A stretch of DNA of 64,000 nt from Pseudonocardia sp. HH130630-07 (GTDB lineage: Bacteria > Actinomycetota > Actinomycetes > Mycobacteriales > Pseudonocardiaceae), in the NCBI RefSeq assembly GCF_001698125.1, contig NZ_CP013854.1:1116001-1180000 (forward strand), written 5' to 3'. The notes beneath the pieces were generated by a model. The model was not told the DNA's origin, did not search any database, and saw only the letters and a list, made by a program, of their open reading frames with translations. This document shows, piece by piece, positions 31,101 to 41,199 of the stretch; positions within the stretch are counted from its first letter, which is position 1; every line of letters begins with the position of its first letter. A program made the translations under genes and the position numbers.

Positions 31101-34100
31101 TCGGCGGCCACCGCCCGCCCAGCGGCCACGGCGGCCGCCCGTCCGGCGGCAGCGTCGGCCGCCCGCTCGGCGGCCGGGTCGCCCGCCGGCGCGCCGGCGG
31201 CATCGGCCGGGTCGGTGGCCCGCGCTCGGGCCGACTCGGCGTCAGTACGGGCGGACTCGGCCGTCTTCTCCGCGGCACGGGCCGCCTGCTCGGCGGCGCG
31301 GGCGGCCTCGTCGGCGGCGCGGACGGCCTCGTCCGCGGTGGCCTGGTCGCGGCCGGCGCGGGCGGCGGCGATCGCGGCGTCGGCGTCGCCGTCGATGACG
31401 GTGGCCGAGACGGTGTCGGCCGACGCCGCACCCCGGCACGAGCCGTCGGGGCAGTCCAGGGCGGCGGTGGCGTTCGTGGCGCCGCTGCGGGTGCCCTCGA
31501 TCGTCGGGTCGGTGACCGCCGACGCCCCGGCCTGTACCGCGCACCCGCTGTCACCGGCGGTGCAGGTGGCGCGGGAACGGGAGTCGGAGACGGCGTCCCC
31601 GGCCGGGGTGGTGGAGCGGGCCTGCCCGGTGACGGTGGCGGTGCAGCCGGTCCCGGCGCACTCGCCGGAGGCCTGGGAGTCGCTCGTCGCCGCGGAGGCG
31701 CCTTCGATCTTCGAGCGGGCGCTCTTCTCGGCGGCGGTCGCGGTCTTCTCCGCGGTGGTCGCCGTCGTCTCCGCGGCCGTGGCGGCCTGCTCGGCGGCGG
31801 CCTGCTCGGCGGTCGCGGCGCGGCGCTGCTCCGATGAGGCGAACGGGTCGTCCTCGACACGCTCGGCGTGCTCGGCGGCGGCGTCCGCGGTCTCGCGGAG
31901 CCGGTCGGCCTCGTCGGTGGCGGTGTCGGCGTCGGTGCGTGCGGTCTCGGCGGCCGCGCGACGCTGCAGGACGACGACGTCGGCAACGACCTGGCCACTG
32001 CCCGCAGTGGAGCTCGTGGTGCCCCGGCATGCGGTGCCGGTGCTGGTGCAGGTGCTGGTCGAGGAACTCGCATCGGCCGGGGGGCCGCGCGCACCCCGGG
32101 CACCGACCTCACGACCGGTGTCCTCGCTACCGGAGGCCGAGCTGCGCACCGTGCCCCGGCAGGGACCCTCCCCGCCGGCGCAGTCCAGGACCGCGGAGGC
32201 GTTCGTCCACGCCGAGGCACCCGACACACTCGGGGCGGCGTTCGCACCCGCGCCCGGCGACCCGGCCGGCAACGTCGCCGGAGGCTGCTCGCCCTCATCC
32301 CGCGCCTCGTCGCCCGGACCGGTCGGCTGCCGGTCGGAAGCCTGCTCGCTGCGCCCCTGATAGACCGTGGCGTTGCTGCTCGAGTGGCCCTCGACCAGGG
32401 CGGCGATCACCGAGGCGTCCGGACCGGCCGAGCCGCCGGAGTTGCTGACCGCCCGGCACCCGTCGGCCGCACCCTCACACGACCCCGACCCGTGCGAACC
32501 CCGACCCTGACCGCCGTCGTCACCCGACGCGGCGCTGCGCACCGTCCCGTCACAGGACGCGCCGGCGGCGCAGTCCAGCGCGGCCCCCGACGCCGACGCC
32601 GCGGACGCCCCGGCCTGCTGCGCCTTCGGCGTCTGGGCGGGGTCGGCGGACAGGGTCCGGGCCGCACCGGGGCCGGTGGAGGCGACCGAGGTCGTCTGCG
32701 GGGAGCAGCCGCCGCTGGTGCCCGTGCACGACGCCGACCCGGTGGTGGTCCTCGGCTTCCCGGTGGCGGGATCGTGGCTGGTCGCGGTACTGGTCGCCGT
32801 ACCCGAGCACTGCGCACCGGCCGCACAGTCCACCCGCGCCGAGGACGTCGAGATCGCCGACGGCCCCGTACCCGGCTTCTCCCCGGGCAGCGTCCGTTCC
32901 GGACCGGACGAGCCCTGCGAACGGGTCTGGGCGTGGCAACCGCCGCCGGTCACGGTGCAGGTCGCGCCACCGGTGCTCGTCTTCGCCCTGCCGCCGTCGA
33001 CGTCCGCGTCGGCGCCGGTGACCGTGCTGGTGACCTTCCCGGAGCAGTTCTCGGCGCCGGCGGCGCAGTCGGCGGTGCCGGTCACGTCCGAGGTGCTGGA
33101 CAGTCCGGCCGGGACGTCACCGGTGGCGGCGCGCGCTCCGGTCTGCGCGGTCGAGGTGCTCTCGCACGTGCCGGCGGTGGTGGTGCAGGTCCCCGAACCG
33201 GTCGCGGTCTTCAGCGTGGCCGCGGTGACCTTCCCCGTCGCCGGGTCGGTGACCCGGTCCCCGGACCCGGCACTGCTCGTGGACGAAGCGCCCTTGCCGG
33301 TGCAGCCGGTCGTACCCACCGAGCAGTCCACCCTCGACGACGCCCGGCTACCCGAATCAGCCGCGTCACCGGTGTCGAGACCGGCGAACCCGGTGCCGGG
33401 AGCCCCGTCCGGGGGCGAGGCGTCCGAGGAGCTGCCCGCGGTGCACCGGCCGGCCTCGGCGGTGCAGTCCGCCGCACCCGACGTCGTCCGCACGACCGGG
33501 GCGGTGATCGCCTTCGTGCCCGCGGCCCCGCTGGTGGCACCGGTGCCGGCGGTCGCGGGCGTCGTGGCCTCGGTGGTGACCGGGCGCTCGCCGGCGGCCT
33601 TCGTGGTGCTGCGGCCGGTGCCGGTGCAGCCCTCCCGACCGGCACAGTCGACGACCGCCTCGGCCTGGCTACGACCCGCACGGTCGGCACCGGCGAACCC
33701 GGACCGGTCGCGGGAGGCCGGCCCGCCCGGCTCCGACGCGCTGCGGGCCTGGCAGCCACCACCGGTGACCTCGCAACGCGCGGTACCCGCGGTGTCGCCC
33801 TCCGCCGGCGTCACCCCGGCCGGGGCCTGCGCGCCGGTCGCGGACGTGCCCGCCGCCGGGGTCGTGCCGGTCGACGGGGTCGTGCCGGTCGTCGGGGTCG
33901 TGCCGGTCGTCGCGGCCTTCGGGGACGTCGCGGTGGAGGTCTCGACCTCACCGCCGGTCTCGACCGAGGCCTGCCCGGTGCAGCCGCGCTCCACGGCGCA
34001 CTCGACCGCGCCGTTCGCCCGGGCCGGGGACCACTCGTCGCCCGGGGACGCGGTGAGCCGCAGCCCGCAGCCCTCGGCACCGGCGGTGCACGACGCCGAC

Positions 34101-35006
34101 GCCGACGCCGTGCGCTCCGGCTCCGACGCCGCGGCCGGCCCGGCGCCGGCACGCTCGGCGGAGACCTGCCCGGTGCAACCGGCGCCCGTGCAGTCCGCCC
34201 CGGCACCCCGCTCGCCCACCGTGGACCCCAGACGGCAGTCACCCTCGGCGGTGTCGCAGGAGGCGTTCGCGGTGGTCGTCGCGCTCTCGCCGCCCGGACC
34301 GGTGGTGGGGCGCTCGCCGGTGGTGCTGGTGGCGCAGCGCGGGTCGGAACCGGTCAGCGTGCACGACGCGGACGCCTTCTGCTTGCCCTCGCCCGCGGTG
34401 ACGCCGCAGGAGGACACCCCGGCCAGCGCCCGGCAGTCCTCGGTGTCCCGGCGCTCGGCCACACGGTCGTCACCGAAGGCGCCGTCGTACCCGGCGGTGC
34501 GGACACGGTCGTCACGCCCCGCGCCGGGCTCGGCGGGATCACCGGGGGCGCGGGCGGCGCAGGAACCGAACGCCCCGCTGGTGGTGCACCCGGCCGCGGT
34601 GTCACCGTCGAGATCGACGCCGGTGTCGTGACCCGACGCCGCGGCGAGCCGGTCGGTGTCGTCGTAGACCTCGGCGGCGCGGTCGTCGCGGGCGGCCTCG
34701 GCCTCGTCGTAACGGGCCTGGGACAGGGTGCCCGCCTCGACCTGCTTGCGCTGGGAGGCGAGCTTCTCGTCGGTGGCGGTGAGGTCGCGGTGACCGTCCA
34801 CCACGTCGTTGACCAGCGCGGCGCGCTCGGGGGACAGGGCTGCGGCGTCGTCGTCGACGCGCTGCTCCAGTTCACGCTGCTCGGTCTCGGCCTCGGTGTA
34901 GGAGGCCTTCGTGGCGTCGCCGGAGGCGACCTTCTTCTTCGTCGCCGCCAGGTCCTTGCGGCCCTGCTCGACGTCCAGCCTGCCCTGCAGGACGCGGTCG
35001 GTCTGC
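28179..35006 (-). pseudogene. Giant gene segment 3: coiled coil and Cys-pair repeats
   Basis: About 2,276 codons (residues 1059-3335). The first 120 codons after the IS1380 site are a charged coiled coil (DVEQGRKDLAATKKKVASGD). Then comes the Cys-pair repeat region (29480-34600) broken by two Ala-rich helical stretches (about 31030-31400 and 31690-31980). The final 400 codons are beta-rich with Asp/Gly turns (for example RITFQGEGTFTSAEGDVVHS) and a few more Cys pairs. Composition is Ser/Thr/Ala/Gly with many cysteines, which suits an exported, disulfide-stabilised stalk. Confidence 0.8.
29480..34600 (-). repeat. Cys-pair repeat region (more than 30 units)
   Basis: Degenerate units of roughly 25-50 residues, each with two cysteines about 4-7 residues apart. 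Two flavours alternate in the first part: V/LDCAxGxxCxGT and ASCTxTxGGCxxxT, separated by Ser/Thr/Gly-rich spacers. Towards the C-terminal end (29640-30120) units become nearly identical, for example ASASCSGAANCRHSYSA preceded by GSGGGGQGGGGV. The even number and regular spacing of cysteines suggests small disulfide loops in an extracellular fibre. I know no named family for it. Confidence 0.75.
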
Positions 35007-36754
35007 TCAGACTCGAATCCGCGAGTAGGCTATGAGCTGATCTTGGTCGGCCAAAGTTGATGTTGCTTGGGTCGGGAGTTGGGTGGTGGGCAAGCGGGCG
35101 GCCCGAGTGTCGCCTCGGGTGGCGGGTTCCTGTGCTGGTCGGGGCCGGTGCGGCCGGGTCAGGACGGAGCGGGCAGGGCGCGGACGCGGGCGAGGACCTC
35201 GGCGAGTAGGTGCTCGCCGGGTGGTAGGCGCAGGGTGAGGCCGCGGGCGTGGCGCACGAGGCGGGCGGGGATGGTGATCAGCCGCCGGCGCAGGGTGGCG
35301 ATCATGGCCTGGCCGCCGCGGACGCCGTGCCCGACCAGGCGCCCGTCGCGGGTGCGGGCGGTGAGGTGGTGCAGCCACCCGCTGGTGGTGGCGGCCAGGA
35401 GTGCGCCCCACATCCAGGCTCGGTTCACCGCGAGGTGTCCGGAGGGGAGGTGGCGCAGCGCGGCGCCGTGCTTGGTGTCGCGGAACAGGTTCTCCACCTT
35501 CGTGCGGTGGCGGTACCAGTACTCGGCCTGCGCGGCTGCGGCAGGTGTGGAGACGTCGAGGTTGGTCACGATGAACGAGTAGGCGAACACCCCGTCGACC
35601 TTGGCCACCGTAGCGAGGTCGTCGAGCGGGAGCGCCCGCTGGGCGGGGTGCAGGGTGCGTCGGCGCCGCGCTCGCGGGTCACCGGAGACCTGGCCGTGGT
35701 CCAGGTCGAGCCGGACCCGACGGATCAGCAGCTGGGTCGCTGCGGGCCACCAGTTCGGGCAATAGTCGGCCACCGCGACCTGCGCGCCGGTCATGTCGAT
35801 CGCGTCGGTCCACCCGTCGGCCGCGACGCCGTCGAGGATGCGCCACAGCGGCGCGATGCGTCGGGCGCCGATGGCGAACTCCACGCCGACGAACAGGGCT
35901 GCGCGGGCGAGCTGCCCGGCGAAGTAGCCCGCGTCCGCACGCACGCGGACTCGCCCCGCCCGCGCCTGCGCGGGGAGCGCGGCCAGCGCCCGGTGGAACA
36001 GCTCGGCGCTGGTGGCGCGGGGGTCATCCCGGCCCGAACCGAGGTCAGCGGCCAGCACCACCGCGGTGTCGGCCCAGGTCGCGACGTGCGGGCGGGCGAC
36101 CCGCTGGCCTTGGTGGTTGAACGCCACGCCCTGCTTGAGCCGGCCGTAAACCTCGACATCGGTGGTGTCCAGATCGATCGTCACGTCCGCCGTCAGCTGC
36201 TCGGCCCGGTCCGGGTCGACCTGGGCGAGCAGGTCCAGCGCGGTGGTGTGCACGTCACCGAGCCCGGTCTCCACCGCCGCCCACTGCCCCTCGATGAACT
36301 TGCGCGCGAGCCCGGCGGCGGTCGTGGACGCCAACCCCGGCACCGGCGTGAGTGCCTGCCCGGCGGTGTCGGCGCGGTGCCGGTCCAGCCCGACCAGGAA
36401 GTCCTCCCCGCACAGCTGCGCCGCCGACATGCCGACCAGCATCTGCCCGGCGCTGCACCCGCGGTCGCGGTCCTTGATGGGCCCGACCGCGGCGTCGAGC
36501 TTGTCGATGATCCCGAGCCGGTCGATCAGCTCGGTCACCGCGGCCAGCCCGGAGAACCTGGTCAGCGCCGCGTCCGGCGCGCCGAGACGCACCCGCGCAC
36601 ACCGCGGGCGTCGCTTGCGTACTGTTCGCACCTGATAGGTGTCCTCTCAACCCGCAATGTCGTGTCGTCGCAAACACGATCATCGCAGGTCAGCGGGCAC
36701 CTATCGCCATCTCCCCAGTCCGGCCACCAGCGCAACTCGCGGATTCGGGTCAGA
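35007..36754 (-). mobile_element. IS1380-family element inserted in the giant gene
   Basis: Element 35012-36749 (1,738 bp) with inverted ends CYCGAATCCGCGAGT and a 5-bp target duplication TCAGA at 35007-35011 and 36750-36754. It encodes one transposase in the same orientation as the host gene. Removing the element plus one TCAGA joins the host frame as SDSSE-QTDRVLQG. Confidence 0.88.
35159..36631 (-). CDS. IS1380-family transposase
   Basis: 490-aa DDE transposase, intact from GTG 36631 to stop 35159. Recognisable IS1380 features are the N-terminal LTRFSGLAAVTELIDRLGII, the first Asp region (DVTIDLDTTDVEVYGRLK), the second (RVRADAGYFAGQLARAA) and the terminal region with YRHRTKVENLFRDTKHG. 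No frameshift, so this copy may be active. Confidence 0.88.
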   Translation of the reverse strand: MRTVRKRRPRCARVRLGAPDAALTRFSGLAAVTELIDRLGIIDKLDAAVGPIKDRDRGCSAGQMLVGMSAAQLCGEDFLVGLDRHRADTAGQALTPVPGLASTTAAGLARKFIEGQWAAVETGLGDVHTTALDLLAQVDPDRAEQLTADVTIDLDTTDVEVYGRLKQGVAFNHQGQRVARPHVATWADTAVVLAADLGSGRDDPRATSAELFHRALAALPAQARAGRVRVRADAGYFAGQLARAALFVGVEFAIGARRIAPLWRILDGVAADGWTDAIDMTGAQVAVADYCPNWWPAATQLLIRRVRLDLDHGQVSGDPRARRRRTLHPAQRALPLDDLATVAKVDGVFAYSFIVTNLDVSTPAAAAQAEYWYRHRTKVENLFRDTKHGAALRHLPSGHLAVNRAWMWGALLAATTSGWLHHLTARTRDGRLVGHGVRGGQAMIATLRRRLITIPARLVRHARGLTLRLPPGEHLLAEVLARVRALPAPS

Positions 36755-37338
36755 GGAGTCGGAGTACCAATAACCGTCGTCGCTCGGGGGGCCGCGGCCC
36801 TCGACGGTCAGCTCGTCGCGACCGTCGCGGACACCGTCGGAGCAGCCATGGCCGTCGCAGCCACGGCCGAGACGGGCCTGCGGAGTCTCGCCCAGCAGAT
36901 CGGTCGCCGGGCCGTCCAGGCCGGCACCACCGCGGTCCTCGTCCGCCGATCCCGCGGAGAGCCGATCGCGCTCACCCGAGCGCGGCACGAGCACACCCTC
37001 CGGGCTGCGCTCGCCCGGGAACTCCCGAGCGTGCTGCGGAACACCGTCGCCGGCCGCGGCCAGGAGCTGCTCGGCCAGCCGCAACCCCGCATCGACCGCG
37101 CCCCGAGCCACCTCCAGCACCGCACCCACCACGGGACCACCGTGGCGCCCGGCCCCGGATCCGGCCCGCTCGAACGCCCCGTCCGCCGCGTCACGCACCT
37201 GCGCCAGAGCCTGACGGGCCTGCCCCCGACCCCCGGGTGAGGCCCCACCCACCCGCTCGGCCGAACCCTCACCCAGCACCAGCGACCGGCCCTCGCTCCG
37301 GGCGTCCTCGACCGCGTTCCGAACGGCCTCGCGCAGCG
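36750..37338 (-). pseudogene. Giant gene segment 2, between two IS elements
   Basis: About 196 codons (residues 863-1058) stranded between the IS3-like and IS1380 elements. It reads SLREAVRNAVEDARSEGRSL, then Ala/Gly/Arg-rich helical sequence and ends GYWYSDSSD at the IS1380 site. Frame and composition match the flanking segments on both sides once the IS are removed. Confidence 0.8.
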
Positions 37339-37387
37339 ATCTGCGGTTCCCCCATGATCGGGGAGGCATCAGCTATAAGGGGTAGCG

Positions 37388-37678
37388 ATGCCAGAGGTAC
37401 GGAAGCGCTACGACCGGGAGTTCCGTGACGGAGCGGTCCGGGTCGTGGAGGAGACGGGCAAGCCGATCGCCCAGGTCGCCCGTGACCTGGGGGTCAACGA
37501 GGGCACGCTGGGCAACTGGGTGGCCCGTGCACGAGAGGCCCGCGAGGACACCGAGGGCCTGTCTCGCGGCGGCGTCGAGGAGCTCAAGCGGCTGCGCGCG
37601 GAGAACGCCGAGCTGCGGATGGAGCGTGATGTCCTCAAGCGATCCGTGGTCCTGTGGGTCAAGGAGGCGACGAAGTGA
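37388..37678 (+). CDS. IS3-family transposase OrfA
   Basis: 96-aa helix-turn-helix protein (YDREFRDGAVRVVEETGKPI, then QVARDLGVNEGTLGNWVARA) ending in a leucine-zipper-like helix (ELKRLRAENAELRMERDVLK), the standard OrfA layout. It binds the IS ends and, by -1 frameshifting with OrfB, yields the full transposase. Its TGA overlaps the OrfB GTG. Confidence 0.9.
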   Translation: MPEVRKRYDREFRDGAVRVVEETGKPIAQVARDLGVNEGTLGNWVARAREAREDTEGLSRGGVEELKRLRAENAELRMERDVLKRSVVLWVKEATK

Positions 37679-38583
37679 GCGTGGCCCGTTTCATCGCCGA
37701 CCAGAGGACCTTCCACCGGGTGCCGCACACGCTGGCCTGCGCCCTGTTGGGGGTGTCGATCTCCTGGTTGTACAAGTGGCTCGACCGCGCCGCGCGTTCC
37801 GACGGTGGTGCCACCGCGACCGAGAAGCGCCGCTGCGCGTTGGACGCCGCCGTGGCCGTGGCGTTCGACGACGCCCAGCGGCTACACGGCTCACCCCGTC
37901 TGCACGCCGACCTGTGTGAGGCCGGATGGCGGGTGTCGGAGAAGACCGTGGCGGACTCGATGCGCCGCCAGGGCCTGGTCGCCCGCCGGATCAAGCGGCA
38001 CAACGGGCTGACCCGCCAGGACCGCACGGCGCCGAAGTTCCCGGACCTGCTTCGTCGGGGTTTCACTGCGGCCGAGCCGAACCGCAGATGGGTCGGGGAC
38101 ATGACCGAGATCCCCACCGCGGCCGGGAAGTTGTATCTGGCCACGGTGATCGACCTGTACTCGCGGCGGCTGCTCGGCGCGGCCACGGGGCTGCACCCGA
38201 ACGCCGAGCTGGCGTGTGCGGCGATCCGGATGGCGGTGGCGGCCCGCGGCGGGGCGGACCGAATCGCCGGGGTGATCTTCCACACCGACCGCGGGTCGAC
38301 CTACACCGCGGGCGCGTTCACCGCTCTGTGTCGGCGGCTCGACATCCGTCAGTCGATGGGCCGGGTCGGGTCGTGTTTCGACAATGCCGCGGCGGAGGCG
38401 TTCTTCTCCAGCCTGGAGTGGGAAGTGCTGTCCCGCAACGACTTCGACACCATCAGTAGGGCGCGGGCGGCGGTCATCGACTGGTGTTACGGCTTCTACA
38501 ACCACCGGCGGCGACACAGTGCCGCCGCCGGGCTCTCACCGATCAACTACGAGAACGCCGCCCTCACCCGAGACGCGGCATAA
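37675..38583 (+). CDS. IS3-family transposase OrfB (DDE integrase)
   Basis: 302-aa rve-type integrase, from GTG 37675 (GTGA overlap with OrfA) or as a frameshift fusion. It has the HTH_21-like N-terminus and all three catalytic positions: RRWVGDMTEIPT (D), VIFHTDRGSTYTAGAF (D) and NAAAEAFFSSLEWEV (E). C-terminal YGFYNHRRRHSAAAGLSPI is the family signature. Intact, so the element may be mobile. Confidence 0.92.
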   Translation: MSVARFIADQRTFHRVPHTLACALLGVSISWLYKWLDRAARSDGGATATEKRRCALDAAVAVAFDDAQRLHGSPRLHADLCEAGWRVSEKTVADSMRRQGLVARRIKRHNGLTRQDRTAPKFPDLLRRGFTAAEPNRRWVGDMTEIPTAAGKLYLATVIDLYSRRLLGAATGLHPNAELACAAIRMAVAARGGADRIAGVIFHTDRGSTYTAGAFTALCRRLDIRQSMGRVGSCFDNAAAEAFFSSLEWEVLSRNDFDTISRARAAVIDWCYGFYNHRRRHSAAAGLSPINYENAALTRDAA

Positions 38584-38612
38584 GAACCCTCCACGATCTC
38601 GGGGGAACCGCA

Positions 38613-41199
38613 ATCCGCTCGCCCCAGACCCGTCCCGGGCCCCACGGCCCAGATCCCGGGCCCGGTCGGCCCACTCGGCCCGGTCCGCCTCGACGCGCCC
38701 GACCAGATCGGCCCGATCGCCCCGCTCGACACCGGCCCGCTCGACACCGGCCCGCTCGACACCGCCCCGCTCGGCCAGATCCGCCCACTCGGCCCCGTGG
38801 AGACCCGTCCGATCGACCGGATCCAGCCGACCGCCACGGTCGGCGCGGTCGGCGCCGGCCAGATCCGCACCCGTGCGCTCGGCCACCCGGCGCCACGACT
38901 CCCGACCCTGCAGAACCTGCCCGGCCGCACCACCCGCGACAGCCCGCTCGACCAGACGCTGCAGCGACTCCCGACCGTCACCGGCCCGCTCCCAGCGGTC
39001 CGCGTCCAGCCCGGCCCGGCGCAGAACGTCCAGGACCCGCGTTCCGGCCGTCCCCGCCTGCTCCCCCACCGTCCGGCGTGCCTGCGCCACCGCCGCCCGG
39101 ATCCCCTCCGGCCCGGCCCCACGCCCGACGCTGCGGCCACGGTCGAGGACCGCGCGCTCGACCACACCCGCCAACCCCGTCGCCAGACCGGTCACCGGCT
39201 CGACCCCGGCCCGCCGGGAACCGGCCACGACCCGCTCGACCGAGCCGTCCCGCTGCCGATCAGAGACCTGCTCCCCGACCGCGGTGAACGCCTCATCGGT
39301 CACACCACGCACACCCGCCAGCGCCCGCCGCAACTCCGACCGCACCCCGGAGCCCGACACCACCCGCTCCGCCACCGCGCCGCCACTCCCGAGCACCTGC
39401 CCGGTGACCTGCCGCGCCCGCTCCAGCACCTGCGTCGACCCGACCGTGTCCCCGGCGCCGCGCCGCAGCTGCGCGACGAGCGCACGCTCGAGCTCCGCGA
39501 CCGACCGTCCGGACACGTCCCCGCCCCGCTGCGACACCGCGCCATCCACGGCGGTGCCCTCCGCGGTCGCTGCACCCGCCGCATCGACCGCCCGCTCCAC
39601 ATCGCGTCCCGGCACACGCTCCCGGACGTCCACAACGGTCGACCGGGTCCGCTCCACCGCGTGGCCGGCGATCTCGCGCCCCATCGCCGGTGCGCTTCCG
39701 CCGGTGACGTGGGCCCGGTCGAGGATCTGTCGCACCATGGCGCGCACCTGGTCCGCGGGGACCTCACCCGGCCGCTGCGCGGAGCCGCCCACCCGATGCG
39801 CCGCCAGTACGTGCTCCACGCGGTCCCGGGTCTGCGCGCCCGCCTCACCGGCGATCCGGTCGACACGGTCCATGGCCCGCTCCGCGGACCGCAGCGCCGC
39901 CCCCGACCGCTGTGGGTCGGAGTCGTGCACCCCGTGCCGCTCCGCCGCGGCACGGACCGGCGCCACGTCCCGTCCTACCCGCTCCACGACCCGCCGGGCA
40001 TCGGCCCCGCCGGCCTCGGTGGACAACCCGGCCGCCCGCCGGGTCGCCCGCTCGGTGATCGCGCCGGCCGTCTCGTGCGCGACGGCGGTCCTCGCCCGGG
40101 CGATCTCCCCGGCCGATTCTGCTGCCGCGGCGGCCTCGTCGGCGACCTTCCGTGCGGCCGCCGTCTTCTCGACAGCGGTCTTCTCCACGGTCTTCCGGGC
40201 GGCGTGCTCGTGCACGGCGGAGATCTGCTCGGGCACGGCCTTCCCAGCGGCGTCAGCACCAGCCGTCGTGGCCGCGATCGTGGCCGCGGCAATCCTCTCG
40301 GCAGCCTTCCCGGCCTTCCGCGCGACCTTCTCCTGCGCGGCGGCGACCTTCTTCTCCACAGCCCGCTCAGCGGCGGCGACCTTCTTCTCCGCGGACTTCC
40401 GCGCAGCGGCCGCCTCCTTCTCCGCCTTCTCCGCGACCCGATCCGAGGACCCCGCACGACCGGAGGAACGCTCACCGGAACGCGACGACGCGGAACGCTT
40501 CGGCTGCGCCCCGGAACCGGACCGCTCGGCCCGCTCACCCTTGCCCCGCTTCGAACCACCCTCGGACGTCCGGACGCGATCGGACTTCTCCCCGCCCGAC
40601 TTCCCACCACCGTCGGATTTCCGGGAACCGCCCGACGACGCCGAGTCACGATCGGACTTCCGCTCACCGCGGTCGGACGCCGTGTCACCGCCCGACTTCT
40701 TCGCACCGCTGCCGGAGCTCTTGGCGCCGCCGGACCTCCCACCACCACGATCGGACTTCTCGCCACCGGACTTCTCACCGCCGCGGGACTTCCCATCGCC
40801 GCGGTCGGCCTTCTCACCGCCGTCGGACTTCTCACCGCCACGGTCGGACTTCTCACCGTCGTCCGAGTTCTTCTCATCGCCGCCGGACTTCTTACCGCCG
40901 CCGGACTTCTCATCCCCGCCGCCGGACTTCTTACCGCCGTCCGACTTCCCGTCCCCGCCACCGGAATCCCCGCCACCGGAATCCTCACCGGAGGAATCGC
41001 CACCGGAATCCCCGTCGGACGAATCAGCCGACGACGCCACCAGCTCGACACCCACCACCCGAGACGATGCCCCGGACGACAGGAACCAGGCGGTCGCGAC
41101 CCCACCCAGAACCACACAGGCGACCAGCGCCGCACGCAACACGACCGACAGGACGACGCCGCAACGGCGCTCCCTGCCCATCGTGAACGTGCGCACCAT
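38613..41199 (-). pseudogene. Giant gene segment 1: N-terminus with membrane anchor
   Basis: 862 codons from ATG 41199, preceded by GGAG at a workable distance; ATG 41181 is an alternative. Residues 13-39 form one hydrophobic helix (VVLSVVLRAALVACVVLGGV), a signal anchor. A long Gly/Ser/Asp/Lys low-complexity stalk follows (units like KSGGGDEKSGG), then Lys/Ala-rich coiled coil (SAEKKVAAAERAVEKKVAAA) and an Arg/Ala/Val-rich helical region with units such as GVERAGVERAGVERG. Ends at the IS3-like insertion. The first part alone could be expressed as a truncated membrane protein. Confidence 0.8.

Larger units (their letters stand above)
37339..38615 (+). mobile_element. IS3-family element inserted in the giant gene
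   Basis: Element 37342-38612 (1,271 bp). Terminal inverted repeats start TGCGGTTCCCCC and end with its complement; a 3-bp ATC duplication flanks it (37339-37341, 38613-38615). It contains the usual two overlapping ORFs and is oriented opposite to the host gene. Its removal restores the host frame as GASG-SLREAV. Confidence 0.88.
9486..41199 (-). pseudogene. Giant gene (about 9,250 codons) split by three IS and frame changes
   Basis: One ancestral ORF, ATG 41199 to TGA 9486. It is interrupted by IS elements at 37342-38612, 35012-36749 and 23457-24396, each with target duplications (ATC, TCAGA, CTAG). Excising each IS with one duplication joins frames exactly: ...GASG+SLREAV..., ...YSDSSE+QTDRVL..., ...GRNDEL+AQDGRP.... 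The remaining length is 27,753 nt, exactly 9,251 codons. Four one-base frame changes remain: near 28175 and 14573 one base appears missing; at the six-G run 27326-27331 and near 12100 one appears extra. Architecture suggests an envelope-associated or secreted multidomain protein. Giant actinobacterial proteins with similar beta-rich C-terminal modules are often annotated as toxins, but no catalytic toxin domain is visible. As sequenced it cannot make a full product. Confidence 0.85.

Noticed and set aside
29480..34600. Repeat region considered as a CRISPR array
   Set aside because: The repeats are protein-coding, of irregular length, and follow codon periodicity; there are no constant direct repeats with unique spacers.
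31868..35035. A 1,055-codon + strand frame opposite the Cys-repeat region
   Set aside because: Low-complexity Gly/Arg/Ala product mirroring the repeats on the other strand; no ribosome binding site and no domain.
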